Source: Marivita sp.
GTDB taxonomy: Bacteria > Pseudomonadota > Alphaproteobacteria > Rhodobacterales > Rhodobacteraceae
Direction of reading: 5' to 3'
Assembly (NCBI RefSeq): GCF_017643905.1
Contig: NZ_JAEPMO010000003.1
Coordinates: 1 to 59,244, forward strand
DNA length: 59,244 nucleotides
Shown here in pieces: positions 6,992 through 14,224 of this stretch. Position numbers and translations under genes: made by a program. Each line of letters opens with the position of its first letter. Position 1 is the stretch's first letter. The notes beneath the pieces were generated by a model. It saw nothing but the letters and a program-made list of their open reading frames with translations. It made no database searches and was not told the DNA's origin.

Positions 6992-9529
6992 ATGCTGCCT
7001 TTTGACGACTTTCAGGTTGAGACCTTTCTGCGCACCGGCAAACACGAGGCAACCCTGCGCGCCGAATTCGGAGATGCGCTCTACGATGACCTGTCGCATC
7101 TCGCGCAGGATGCCGTACGCGAAGCACCGCTGTTCGAGGCCCGTCGTCGAAAGGTTTTCATTCTTCCCGGCATCATGGGATCGCGGCTCAGTGCGATCCG
7201 CAACGGACAGGCTGATCTGGTCTGGATCGACCCCACCGATCTTGCCGCCGGGGGCATTGCCAAGCTGAAATGGGGCGCGACGGTCGCCGCCACGGGAACT
7301 GTCCTCGCCCCATATCTGCGGATGAAACTGCGCCTGACGCTGGCGGGTTTTGACACCGAATTCATGCCATTCGACTGGCGGCAATCATCTGCTGTCGCCG
7401 GAAAGATGCTGATCGACCGGATCCGCAATCGCGGCCTCACCGACGTGTCGCTGGTCTGCCATTCGATGGGTGGTCTGGTTGCCCGGCAGATGGCGGCAGA
7501 GGACGTGGACGGGTCCCTGATCTCGCGCGTTGTGACCATCGGCACACCAAACAACGGTTCCTATGCGCCGGTGCAGGTGTTTGACCTCAGCCACGACATG
7601 CTTGGCCCATTGGGCTTTGCCGATCTGACCAATGACCGCAAGACGATTGTCGACAAGTTTCTGCGCGGCTTTCCCGGTTTGGTCGAGATGATGCCTTCGC
7701 CGGACAAGCGCCCGGAAGAGACCTTTTTCGCGCGCGGTTTCTGGCCCAACGGCGCGATACCCCCAACCGCCAATGCCCTGCGTGCCGCCAGACTGGGACG
7801 CGACGACCTGCCCGAACCCGATACTCGGTTTCACCAGATCATCGGCACGGGCGAAGACACCGTGATCAGCGCGGCCAAGACCGCGGGTGGTTTTACTTAT
7901 CACCGGTCGTTTGACGGCGACGGAACCGTGCCGCGCGATCTGGCGGAAATGGGCGATGTCGCCCGGTACTATACCGAAGGCGCGCATGGTTGGCTGTGCA
8001 ACCGCTCTGACGTGATTGCGGGCACGATCGATCTGATTGGAACGGGTGCGACCCATGCGCTGGACAGCACGCCACGTCTTCGCACAGTCGAGGCTGCGAT
8101 GCCGGATGTGACCAGCGCGGATCTGCGGCTAGAGACCCTGTCGGCGCTGCCCCCCCTGCGCGAAACCGATTTCGCAGGATCGTTCCTGTCGGCGCGCGCC
8201 GATATCGAACAGCCAGCAGGCGCGATCATCTCGGACGCGCCCGCGACCGATCAAAGCGCCTATCCTCGGGCCGTTGTCGATGCGGCAAGCCTGCGCTGGA
8301 AAGCATCGGATGCAGAGCGCAAGTCGGTGCTCCAGTCGCAGCATGAAGCACGGCCGCTCAGCGCGGAAACCCCGGAACGGATCGACGCCTACACCCGCCG
8401 TCTGCTTACTATGGTGGACGCAGCCAGCGCCAATGGACAGGGCCGCAAGCTCAGCCGCGAGCTTGAGACCGCGCTGGAGGGTCTGGAAACCAAAACACCC
8501 GGCGTTCGGACTCCGACCGGAGCAACTGCAGCGATCCTCGAACGGGTGATCGGCGAGGCCGAAGAATTCCTGTCGGTCATGTTCATCAAACGCGCCCTTG
8601 TGGCTGCAAAAGCGGTTGGACGGATCGTGTCCACTTCGACCGGCCAAGGGTTTGGCACCGGCTTCCTGATTGCACCGGGCGTTCTGATGACCAACCACCA
8701 TGTTCTGCAAAACAATCATGCGGCAAGCCGCGCGTCCGTGCAGTTCCGCTACGAGTTGGAGATCGACAGCCGCCAGACCACTAGCCACTGCTTCACACTG
8801 GAACCCCAACGCCTTTTCCATGCCAACGAACGTCTCGACATGGCCATCGTTGCCGTGGCACCGGTGAGCGAGGATGGCGTCAGCCTTGAGGATTTCGGGC
8901 ATCTGCCGCTGATCGGTGTCGAGGGCAAGATCCGCAAGGGTCAGCCCGTCAACATCATCCAGCACCCGTTGGCGGGCCGGAAACAGGTCGTGTTCCGCGA
9001 AAGCCTGCTCACCGCCCTGCCCCCCGACAACGACCATGTGGCGCATTACACCGGCGACACACAGCCCGGCTCGTCCGGCGCGCCTGTGTTCAGCGATCTC
9101 TGGGAGGTGGTGGCGCTTCACCACTCGGGCGTGCCCGACCAGACCGAGTCCGGACATTACGTGACCGTGGATGGCGGCATCTGGAACCCGTCTGCCGATC
9201 CCGAGATGAAAACCGTCAAGTGGATCGCGAACGAAGGCATCCGCGTGTCGCGCCTTGTGGCGCATCTGAAGACCGTTGCGGACCGCATGTCCCGCGACGG
9301 CACGGCGGGCGCAGAACTGGTCGAAGAGGTGCTCGCCGTGGGCCGTGATGCGGTTCACAGCGGCGGCTTCAAAATGCCGTCCTCTGGCACCAATGAACGT
9401 GCGCCTGCCTCCCCCGCGCGGGACACGAGACCTGCACCGACGACCCAGGTGGCGGGCATCACCATTCCGCTGCGTTTCGACATTTCCATCGGAGTTCCAG
9501 ACCACCCCCCTTTTTCAACCTCGTCCTAG
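6992..9529 (+). CDS. LCAT-like lipase fused to a trypsin-like serine protease
   Basis: A two-enzyme fusion of about 845 residues. The N-terminal ~400 residues are an alpha/beta hydrolase of the lecithin:cholesterol acyltransferase/PGAP1-like kind: FILPGIMGSRL near the start, nucleophile Ser158 in CHSMGGLV, and a late histidine in EGAHGWL. The C-terminal part (about 545-780) is a trypsin-like protease with His570 in TNHHVLQN, Asp616 in LDMAIVAV and Ser695 in QPGSSGAPVF. The stretch between them (about 390-540) is helical and low in motifs. ATG 6992 is preceded by AGGAG at 6 bases and was preferred to an ATG 18 bases upstream. No signal peptide is visible. The pairing suggests combined attack on lipid and protein, or self-processing by the protease part. 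Confidence 0.85.
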   Translation: MLPFDDFQVETFLRTGKHEATLRAEFGDALYDDLSHLAQDAVREAPLFEARRRKVFILPGIMGSRLSAIRNGQADLVWIDPTDLAAGGIAKLKWGATVAATGTVLAPYLRMKLRLTLAGFDTEFMPFDWRQSSAVAGKMLIDRIRNRGLTDVSLVCHSMGGLVARQMAAEDVDGSLISRVVTIGTPNNGSYAPVQVFDLSHDMLGPLGFADLTNDRKTIVDKFLRGFPGLVEMMPSPDKRPEETFFARGFWPNGAIPPTANALRAARLGRDDLPEPDTRFHQIIGTGEDTVISAAKTAGGFTYHRSFDGDGTVPRDLAEMGDVARYYTEGAHGWLCNRSDVIAGTIDLIGTGATHALDSTPRLRTVEAAMPDVTSADLRLETLSALPPLRETDFAGSFLSARADIEQPAGAIISDAPATDQSAYPRAVVDAASLRWKASDAERKSVLQSQHEARPLSAETPERIDAYTRRLLTMVDAASANGQGRKLSRELETALEGLETKTPGVRTPTGATAAILERVIGEAEEFLSVMFIKRALVAAKAVGRIVSTSTGQGFGTGFLIAPGVLMTNHHVLQNNHAASRASVQFRYELEIDSRQTTSHCFTLEPQRLFHANERLDMAIVAVAPVSEDGVSLEDFGHLPLIGVEGKIRKGQPVNIIQHPLAGRKQVVFRESLLTALPPDNDHVAHYTGDTQPGSSGAPVFSDLWEVVALHHSGVPDQTESGHYVTVDGGIWNPSADPEMKTVKWIANEGIRVSRLVAHLKTVADRMSRDGTAGAELVEEVLAVGRDAVHSGGFKMPSSGTNERAPASPARDTRPAPTTQVAGITIPLRFDISIGVPDHPPFSTSS

Positions 9530-9551
9530 GGGCGGCGCCTCTGGCTGGCAC

Positions 9552-9596
9552 GCGACCGGGCCAGGTTGGTTCGCTTCGGATCAACGAACCGGTCGC
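9552..9596 (+). other. Intergenic RNA hairpin before the repeat-tailed protease gene
   Basis: An outer stem GCGACCGG/CCGGTCGC encloses a second helix, GGTTCG/CGAACC. No T-tract follows. The structure ends about 34 bases before the ATG of the next gene. It is the third of four such hairpins in this cluster. Confidence 0.6.
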
Positions 9597-9630
9597 AATT
9601 TCAGACCTTATTTCAACAAGGAATTCAGAC

Positions 9631-11217
9631 ATGGCTAAATCAAAGAAAGAGGGCGTCGGCCACGTGCAGGACAGCCCAAATGATCCGGTATTCGTTCCGA
9701 ACCTCGGTGACATCGAAATCCTCAAAAAGAAGATGACCGAAGAGTCTCTCACGCCGGATCGGCTTGAATATGGCGACATCCGCGAAACGATATGCGGCAC
9801 CACCGACGACAGCCAGCCGGTGGAGCAATATGACGGCAGCCTTGGCGTCACCCGCGCCTTTGTCGACACCCATCAGGGGCCGGTCGGCGTGCTGCGCTGG
9901 CACACCAATCTTGCCAGCGTCTACACCAATCCGGGCAATGTCGCGGGGCAGCGGTGGTGCACCGGTACGCTGATCACCGAGAACCTGTTCCTGACGGCAG
10001 GCCATTGCTTTGACCAGACCGGCGGCGGTTGGAACCGGCCGCGTATCAACGGCACCAACAACATCATCTCGTCACAGGAAATCGCCACACGGATGAATGT
10101 GGAGTTCAATTTCCAGGTCGACAGCAATGGCGTCCTGCAAAGCCCGGTGTCCTTTGCCGTGGAAGAGCTGATTGAATACCGTCTTGATGGTCTCGACTTT
10201 GCCATCGTCCGTCTGTCCGGCAATCCCGGCCAGCAGTTCGGCGTCACCCGCCTTGCCGAAGACGATGGCAACCAGGGCGATATGATCTGCATCATCGGCC
10301 ACCCCGCCGGGCAACCCAAGCGGATCGAAGCGGGGCCCATCACCAGCTTCGAGGACTTCCGCGTTCGGTATAACGACATCGACACGCTGGGGGGCAATTC
10401 CGGGTCCGGCATCCTGCGCGCCAGCGATGGCTGCATCGTCGGCATCCACACCAATGGCGGCTGCAACGCGGCGATGACTGGGTCGAACTTTGGTGTGCGG
10501 ATCACGCGCGTTCGTGCAGCGTCTCCGACCATTCAGGCGATCGGGGCGCATACCAACACGATCCGCGATATCCTGACCAACACAGTCGCGGATCGGCTCA
10601 CCACCGTGCAATCAGATCGCCTGACCACTATCCGCGATGATCAGATCCATTCGCTGCCGCACCTCGACCGTCCGCCGACGAATGTCATTCTGGACAAACG
10701 CCCGACCAGCATCCTCGACGACCGGGGTCCCACCAACGTCCTGCGCGATTTGCGTCCGACGTCGATCATTGACGACCGGGTGCCCACCAGCGTTGTTCTG
10801 GACCGGGGGCCGACGAGCATCCTTGATGATCGCGGGCCGACCAATGTGCTGATGGACCAAGGCACCAACATCATCGCTGATCGCGGCACCAGCGCCATTC
10901 TGGACCAAGGCACAGACCCCATCGGCGACCGCAAGGTCAGCGGTCTCGACAAGCAGTTCTCGGACCGCATCCCGGATCGGTTTGGCGGCTTGCGCGGTGG
11001 GCGCCTGGGCGAAGCAGGGGCGATGCCATTCGTCATGGCAACGCCACATCACGCATCGGGAGCGATGGCGGGTCTCCAGCAGACCTATACCGGCGATGCC
11101 GAGGCGCAGCAGATCGAAGAGCTTGTCGTCTATTACGAGGAGCTGTCAGCGATGGCAGAACAGATCCTGACCGAGATGGCCGAGATCGAAGCGCTGTTCG
11201 ACGATCCCCAAAACTGA
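9631..11217 (+). CDS. Trypsin-like serine protease with Asp/Thr/Ser repeat tail
   Basis: A 528-residue protein. Residues about 85-300 form a trypsin-like protease with His125 in LTAGHCFD, Asp189 in LDFAIVRL and Ser257 in GGNSGSGI. From residue 313 to about 432 there are some fourteen short repeats of 8 or 9 residues, each opening with Asp and carrying Thr/Ser in the middle, for example DRGPTSILD and DLRPTSIID. A Gly-rich linker and a Glu-rich helical C-terminus (about 490-528) follow. The first 80 residues are polar, with no signal peptide. AAGGA precedes the ATG. The ATP-grasp ligase gene follows after 58 bases. Because that ligase family joins Thr/Ser to Asp/Glu side chains, the tail is a candidate substrate; this is inference. 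Confidence 0.87.
   Translation: MAKSKKEGVGHVQDSPNDPVFVPNLGDIEILKKKMTEESLTPDRLEYGDIRETICGTTDDSQPVEQYDGSLGVTRAFVDTHQGPVGVLRWHTNLASVYTNPGNVAGQRWCTGTLITENLFLTAGHCFDQTGGGWNRPRINGTNNIISSQEIATRMNVEFNFQVDSNGVLQSPVSFAVEELIEYRLDGLDFAIVRLSGNPGQQFGVTRLAEDDGNQGDMICIIGHPAGQPKRIEAGPITSFEDFRVRYNDIDTLGGNSGSGILRASDGCIVGIHTNGGCNAAMTGSNFGVRITRVRAASPTIQAIGAHTNTIRDILTNTVADRLTTVQSDRLTTIRDDQIHSLPHLDRPPTNVILDKRPTSILDDRGPTNVLRDLRPTSIIDDRVPTSVVLDRGPTSILDDRGPTNVLMDQGTNIIADRGTSAILDQGTDPIGDRKVSGLDKQFSDRIPDRFGGLRGGRLGEAGAMPFVMATPHHASGAMAGLQQTYTGDAEAQQIEELVVYYEELSAMAEQILTEMAEIEALFDDPQN
10567..10926 (+). repeat. Coding repeat: 14 units of D-x-x-(P)-T-S/N-hydrophobic
   Basis: The first units are 8-mers (DRLTTVQS, DRLTTIRD). 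Seven clean 9-mers follow from residue 346 (DKRPTSILD, DRGPTNVLR, DRVPTSVVL). Then come three 8-mers that lack the Pro (DQGTNIIA, DRGTSAIL, DQGTDPIG). Asp is fixed at position 1 and Thr is near-fixed in the centre. The DNA copies differ at many positions, so the array is old and maintained at protein level. Confidence 0.85.
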
Positions 11218-11225
11218 TCGCCTCA

Positions 11226-11250
11226 GGAAAGGGCCTTCGCGGCCCTTTCC
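11226..11250 (+). other. Intergenic RNA hairpin before the ATP-grasp gene
   Basis: GGAAAGGGCC and GGCCCTTTCC form a perfect 10-bp stem with a 5-base TTCGC loop. There is no T-tract after it. It begins 9 bases after the protease stop and could reduce read-through into, or set the level of, the ligase gene. Confidence 0.65.
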
Positions 11251-11275
11251 AACGCCCCTTAACCGGAGATTTCCC

Positions 11276-12313
11276 ATGATCCTCATTCTTTCCAGTGACG
11301 ACGATGTTCATGCCCGCCACGTGATGCAGCACATCGCCGAAAGCGGTCACACCGCCACTCTGCTCAACCTTGCCGATTTCCCCAAGGACGCGCACCTGAT
11401 CTTCGAAGCGGGTCAGTCTTCGTCCCGCCGTTTGATGCAGTATCGGGGCCGGACGATTGATCTGTCGAAGGTGTCCTCTGTCTGGTGGCGCCGACCGCAG
11501 CCTTACGGCATGCACCCGGACGTGACCGATCCCGTGCTCGATCATTTCGCCATTCGCGAGGTGGACGAGGCGATCCAGGGGCTGTGGCTATCGCTTGATG
11601 CGAAGTGGATCAATGTGCCAAGCCGCGATCAGGATGCCAGCCGGAAGGCGTGGCAGCTTGATGTGGCGCGCTCGGTTGGCCTGACCGTACCGCGCACGCT
11701 CATCACCACCGATCCCGACGCCGCCCGCGCGTTCATCGACCGCGAAGGCGTGGACCGGACCATCTACAAACCCTTCCAGGGCAGCGAGGATGCCTGGCGC
11801 GAGACGCGGCTTCTGAAGGCGGAAGAGTTGGACAAGATCGACGCCGTCAAATACGCGCCGGTGATTTTTCAGGAATACATTGAGGCCACCTGCGACCTGC
11901 GTGTGACCGTTGTGGGCGACAAGATTTTCGCCGCAGCCATCGACAGCCAGAAGGCAGCCTATCGCGTCGATTTCCGGATGGACATGAATGTGGCGATCAC
12001 ACCCACCACGCTGGCCCCGGAAACCGAGGCGGGCATCCGAAAGCTGATGCAAGCGCTCGACCTTACCTATGGCGCGATCGACTTCCGTCGCCGCCCGAAC
12101 GGCGAGGAGGTGTTCCTCGAAATCAACCCCGCCGGGCAATGGCTGTTCGTCGAAGACCAGACTGGCCAACCGATCAGCAAGGCTGTTGCCGACTGCCTGA
12201 TTGAACGCGCAGACTTGAAACGGGTCCCGACGCTCACTGACCCAATCATGGGTCGGGTCATTCGCGCGCCATTACCTACGTTCAGATCAGACCAGACCGT
12301 CGCCGCGAGATAA
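11276..12313 (+). CDS. MvdC/MvdD-family ATP-grasp ligase (graspetide-type maturase)
   Basis: A 345-residue ATP-grasp protein that resembles the maturases of microviridins and other graspetides, which activate Asp/Glu carboxylates with ATP and join them to Thr/Ser hydroxyls or Lys amines. The pre-ATP-grasp domain carries the family hallmark SVWWRRPQPY (about residues 62-71) and GLWLSLDAKWINVP. The ATP-grasp core has KPFQGSEDAW, FQEYIEATCDLRV and the metal-binding end EVFLEINPAGQWLFVE. Length matches the family. GGAG precedes the ATG. No short precursor-peptide gene lies next to it. Its 3' end overlaps the end of the convergent permease gene by 32 bases. A RimK-like role on another protein is the main alternative. 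Confidence 0.85.
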   Translation: MILILSSDDDVHARHVMQHIAESGHTATLLNLADFPKDAHLIFEAGQSSSRRLMQYRGRTIDLSKVSSVWWRRPQPYGMHPDVTDPVLDHFAIREVDEAIQGLWLSLDAKWINVPSRDQDASRKAWQLDVARSVGLTVPRTLITTDPDAARAFIDREGVDRTIYKPFQGSEDAWRETRLLKAEELDKIDAVKYAPVIFQEYIEATCDLRVTVVGDKIFAAAIDSQKAAYRVDFRMDMNVAITPTTLAPETEAGIRKLMQALDLTYGAIDFRRRPNGEEVFLEINPAGQWLFVEDQTGQPISKAVADCLIERADLKRVPTLTDPIMGRVIRAPLPTFRSDQTVAAR

Positions 12314-13157
12314 CCACAAGCATCAGGATGGTGACCAGATACGGCAAGCTCGACAGCACTTGCGAGGGCAGACCCACTCCCATCGCCTGGGCTGTCAGCT
12401 CGCCCAAAGACAGGATACCGAAAAGCAGTGCGCCAAAGGCCACTCGCCCAGTCTGCCACGTTCCGAAGACCACCAGCGCCAGAGCGATCCAGCCCCGCCC
12501 GGCGATCATGCCATCGGCCCAAAGTGGTGTGTAAACCGTTGACGCATACGCCCCTGCAATACCGCACATGGCACCGCCAAAGGCGACGGCAACCAGACGG
12601 ATCATCATCACCGGATAGCCGATGGACCGCGCCGCATCAGCGTTTTCGCCTACCGCTGCGATAATCAGGCCCAGCTTTGTCCGGTTCAGGACCCACCAGA
12701 GCGCAACTGTTCCCGCGATGGCCAGCCACACGACGATGTCTTGTGTCAACAGAGTTGGCCCTATGACGGGGATGTCTGACAGAACCGGAATGTCAATCTT
12801 TGGCAGCCCTTTGATGGTGAGGCTTTCATAGGTCTTCCCGAACAGCGCAGACAGACCCAAGCCCAGAACGCCGATCGCCAACCCAGCCGCCACTTCGTTG
12901 GCGCGCGCGCCGATCACGAGAAAGGCAAACAGCATGGCAATCACCGTGCTCACCAGTGCCGCAGCCAGAAATCCGACCACATGCGACCCGGTATGATAGA
13001 CGCAGATAAAGGCAATCGCCGCGCCAATGGCCATCATCCCCTCAAGCCCGAGGTTCAGAAGCCCGGTCTTTTCGACAACCATCTCGCCCAATGCCGCCAG
13101 CAGCAGCGGCAGCGATGCGGCCAGTGTTCCCGCCAGCAGAAACTCCAGCCCGCTCAT
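12282..13157 (-). CDS. BMP-type nucleoside ABC transporter, permease 2
   Basis: A 291-residue membrane protein of the BPD_transp_2 family, closest in type to YufQ/NupQ, one of two permeases of nucleoside/purine importers. Its start, ALGEMVVEKTGLLNLGLEGMMAIGA, is typical. Hydrophobic segments run through most of the length (VVGFLAAALVSTVIAMLFAFL, IVVWLAIAGTVALWWVL). The ATG overlaps the stop of the first permease (ATGA). It is the last gene of the eight-gene operon, and its end overlaps the convergent ATP-grasp gene. Confidence 0.9.
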   Translation of the reverse strand: MSGLEFLLAGTLAASLPLLLAALGEMVVEKTGLLNLGLEGMMAIGAAIAFICVYHTGSHVVGFLAAALVSTVIAMLFAFLVIGARANEVAAGLAIGVLGLGLSALFGKTYESLTIKGLPKIDIPVLSDIPVIGPTLLTQDIVVWLAIAGTVALWWVLNRTKLGLIIAAVGENADAARSIGYPVMMIRLVAVAFGGAMCGIAGAYASTVYTPLWADGMIAGRGWIALALVVFGTWQTGRVAFGALLFGILSLGELTAQAMGVGLPSQVLSSLPYLVTILMLVVISRRRSGLI

Positions 13158-14224
13158 GCCGGCACCTTGCGGTCGATCTCGATCCGGAAGCGGATCAGGG
13201 TGAAGGTCAGCAGGTAGAAGAAGAGGAGCAATCCCTGAAACACCTCGACCGCCGCGACGGGCAGGCCGGCGGAGACGGTCGCGCTGTCGCCGCCGATATA
13301 GATCACTGAAATCAGAAAACTCGATGCGATGATCCCCAGCGGGTTCAGCCCGCCCACATAGGCGACGATGATCGCCGCATAGCCGTAGCCTGACGTGACC
13401 GAGCGCTGGAGTTGACCCAGCGGCCCGGCGACCTCGCTCGCACCGGCGATGCCCGCCGCGAGACCACCCAGTCCCAGCCCCAGCCAGACCATCTTCGGCG
13501 CGGAAAACCCGGCATAAAGCGCGGCGCGCGGTGCAAGGCCCGCCGTGCGCAACTGGTAACCCCGGAAGTGGTGCTGCATCATCAGGTAAGCAAAAACGCT
13601 CGCCAGCAGCGCAAAGAGCAGCGAAATGTTAGTGCGTGTCCCGTCGAACAGGATCGGCAGCATCGCATTGTCGGGGAACATCACCGTCTGCGGGAAATTG
13701 AACCCGCGCGGGTCTTTCCACGGCCCCAGCAGCAGGTAGTTCAGGATCTGCACCGCGATCAGTGCCATCATCAGCGTGACAAGGATCTCGGACGCCCCAA
13801 AGCGCGTGCGCAAAGCGGCTGCGATCAAAGCGTAAACCGTGCCCCCCAACGCGCCGAACGCGATCATTGCAGGCAGCATCATCGGAAAATCGCCGTCCGG
13901 AAAATAGACCGGCAAGGATGAGGCACACAGAGCGCCGACGATGAACTGGCCTTCCGCCCCGATGTTGAACACGTTGGCGCGAAACCCGATGGCCAGACCT
14001 TGGGCGATCAGCAACAAAGGCGCCATCTTCAGAAGGACTTCGGAAAAACTGTACCAACTCAGAAACGGCTTGAGCAGCAGAGCATGAAGCGCCGCACCTG
14101 CCGGTTTGCCAAGGGCTGCAAAAAGGACAAGGCTTGCGAGACAGGTGAGCACGAGCGCAAGCACGGGCGCGGTGAACATCGCAAGGCGCGAGGCGGAGTC
14201 GCGGCGGATCAATCGGAGTTTCAC
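13154..14224 (-). CDS. BMP-type nucleoside ABC transporter, permease 1
   Basis: A 356-residue inner-membrane permease of the YufP/NupP type. The motif region LAIGFRANVFNIGAEGQFIVGALCA is characteristic of this family. About eight or nine hydrophobic segments are visible. It starts with GTG, which overlaps the TGA of the ATPase gene (GTGA). It should form the channel with the second permease, energised by the double ATPase. Confidence 0.9.
   Translation of the reverse strand: MKLRLIRRDSASRLAMFTAPVLALVLTCLASLVLFAALGKPAGAALHALLLKPFLSWYSFSEVLLKMAPLLLIAQGLAIGFRANVFNIGAEGQFIVGALCASSLPVYFPDGDFPMMLPAMIAFGALGGTVYALIAAALRTRFGASEILVTLMMALIAVQILNYLLLGPWKDPRGFNFPQTVMFPDNAMLPILFDGTRTNISLLFALLASVFAYLMMQHHFRGYQLRTAGLAPRAALYAGFSAPKMVWLGLGLGGLAAGIAGASEVAGPLGQLQRSVTSGYGYAAIIVAYVGGLNPLGIIASSFLISVIYIGGDSATVSAGLPVAAVEVFQGLLLFFYLLTFTLIRFRIEIDRKVPA

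Noticed and set aside
8129-9505. A 458-residue open frame on the minus strand
   Set aside because: It is antisense to the lipase-protease gene, whose two active sites are intact; the reverse product has no domain.
10567-10926. Short regular repeats as a possible CRISPR array
   Set aside because: The 24-27-base period has no spacers, the copies differ in DNA, and the frame is open throughout with a fixed amino-acid pattern, so it is a coding repeat.
11276-12313. Ordinary RimK or glutathione synthetase for the ATP-grasp gene
   Set aside because: The VWWRRPQPY and GLWLSLDAKWINVP segments of the first domain match MvdC/MvdD-type maturases rather than RimK or GshB. A different protein substrate still cannot be excluded.
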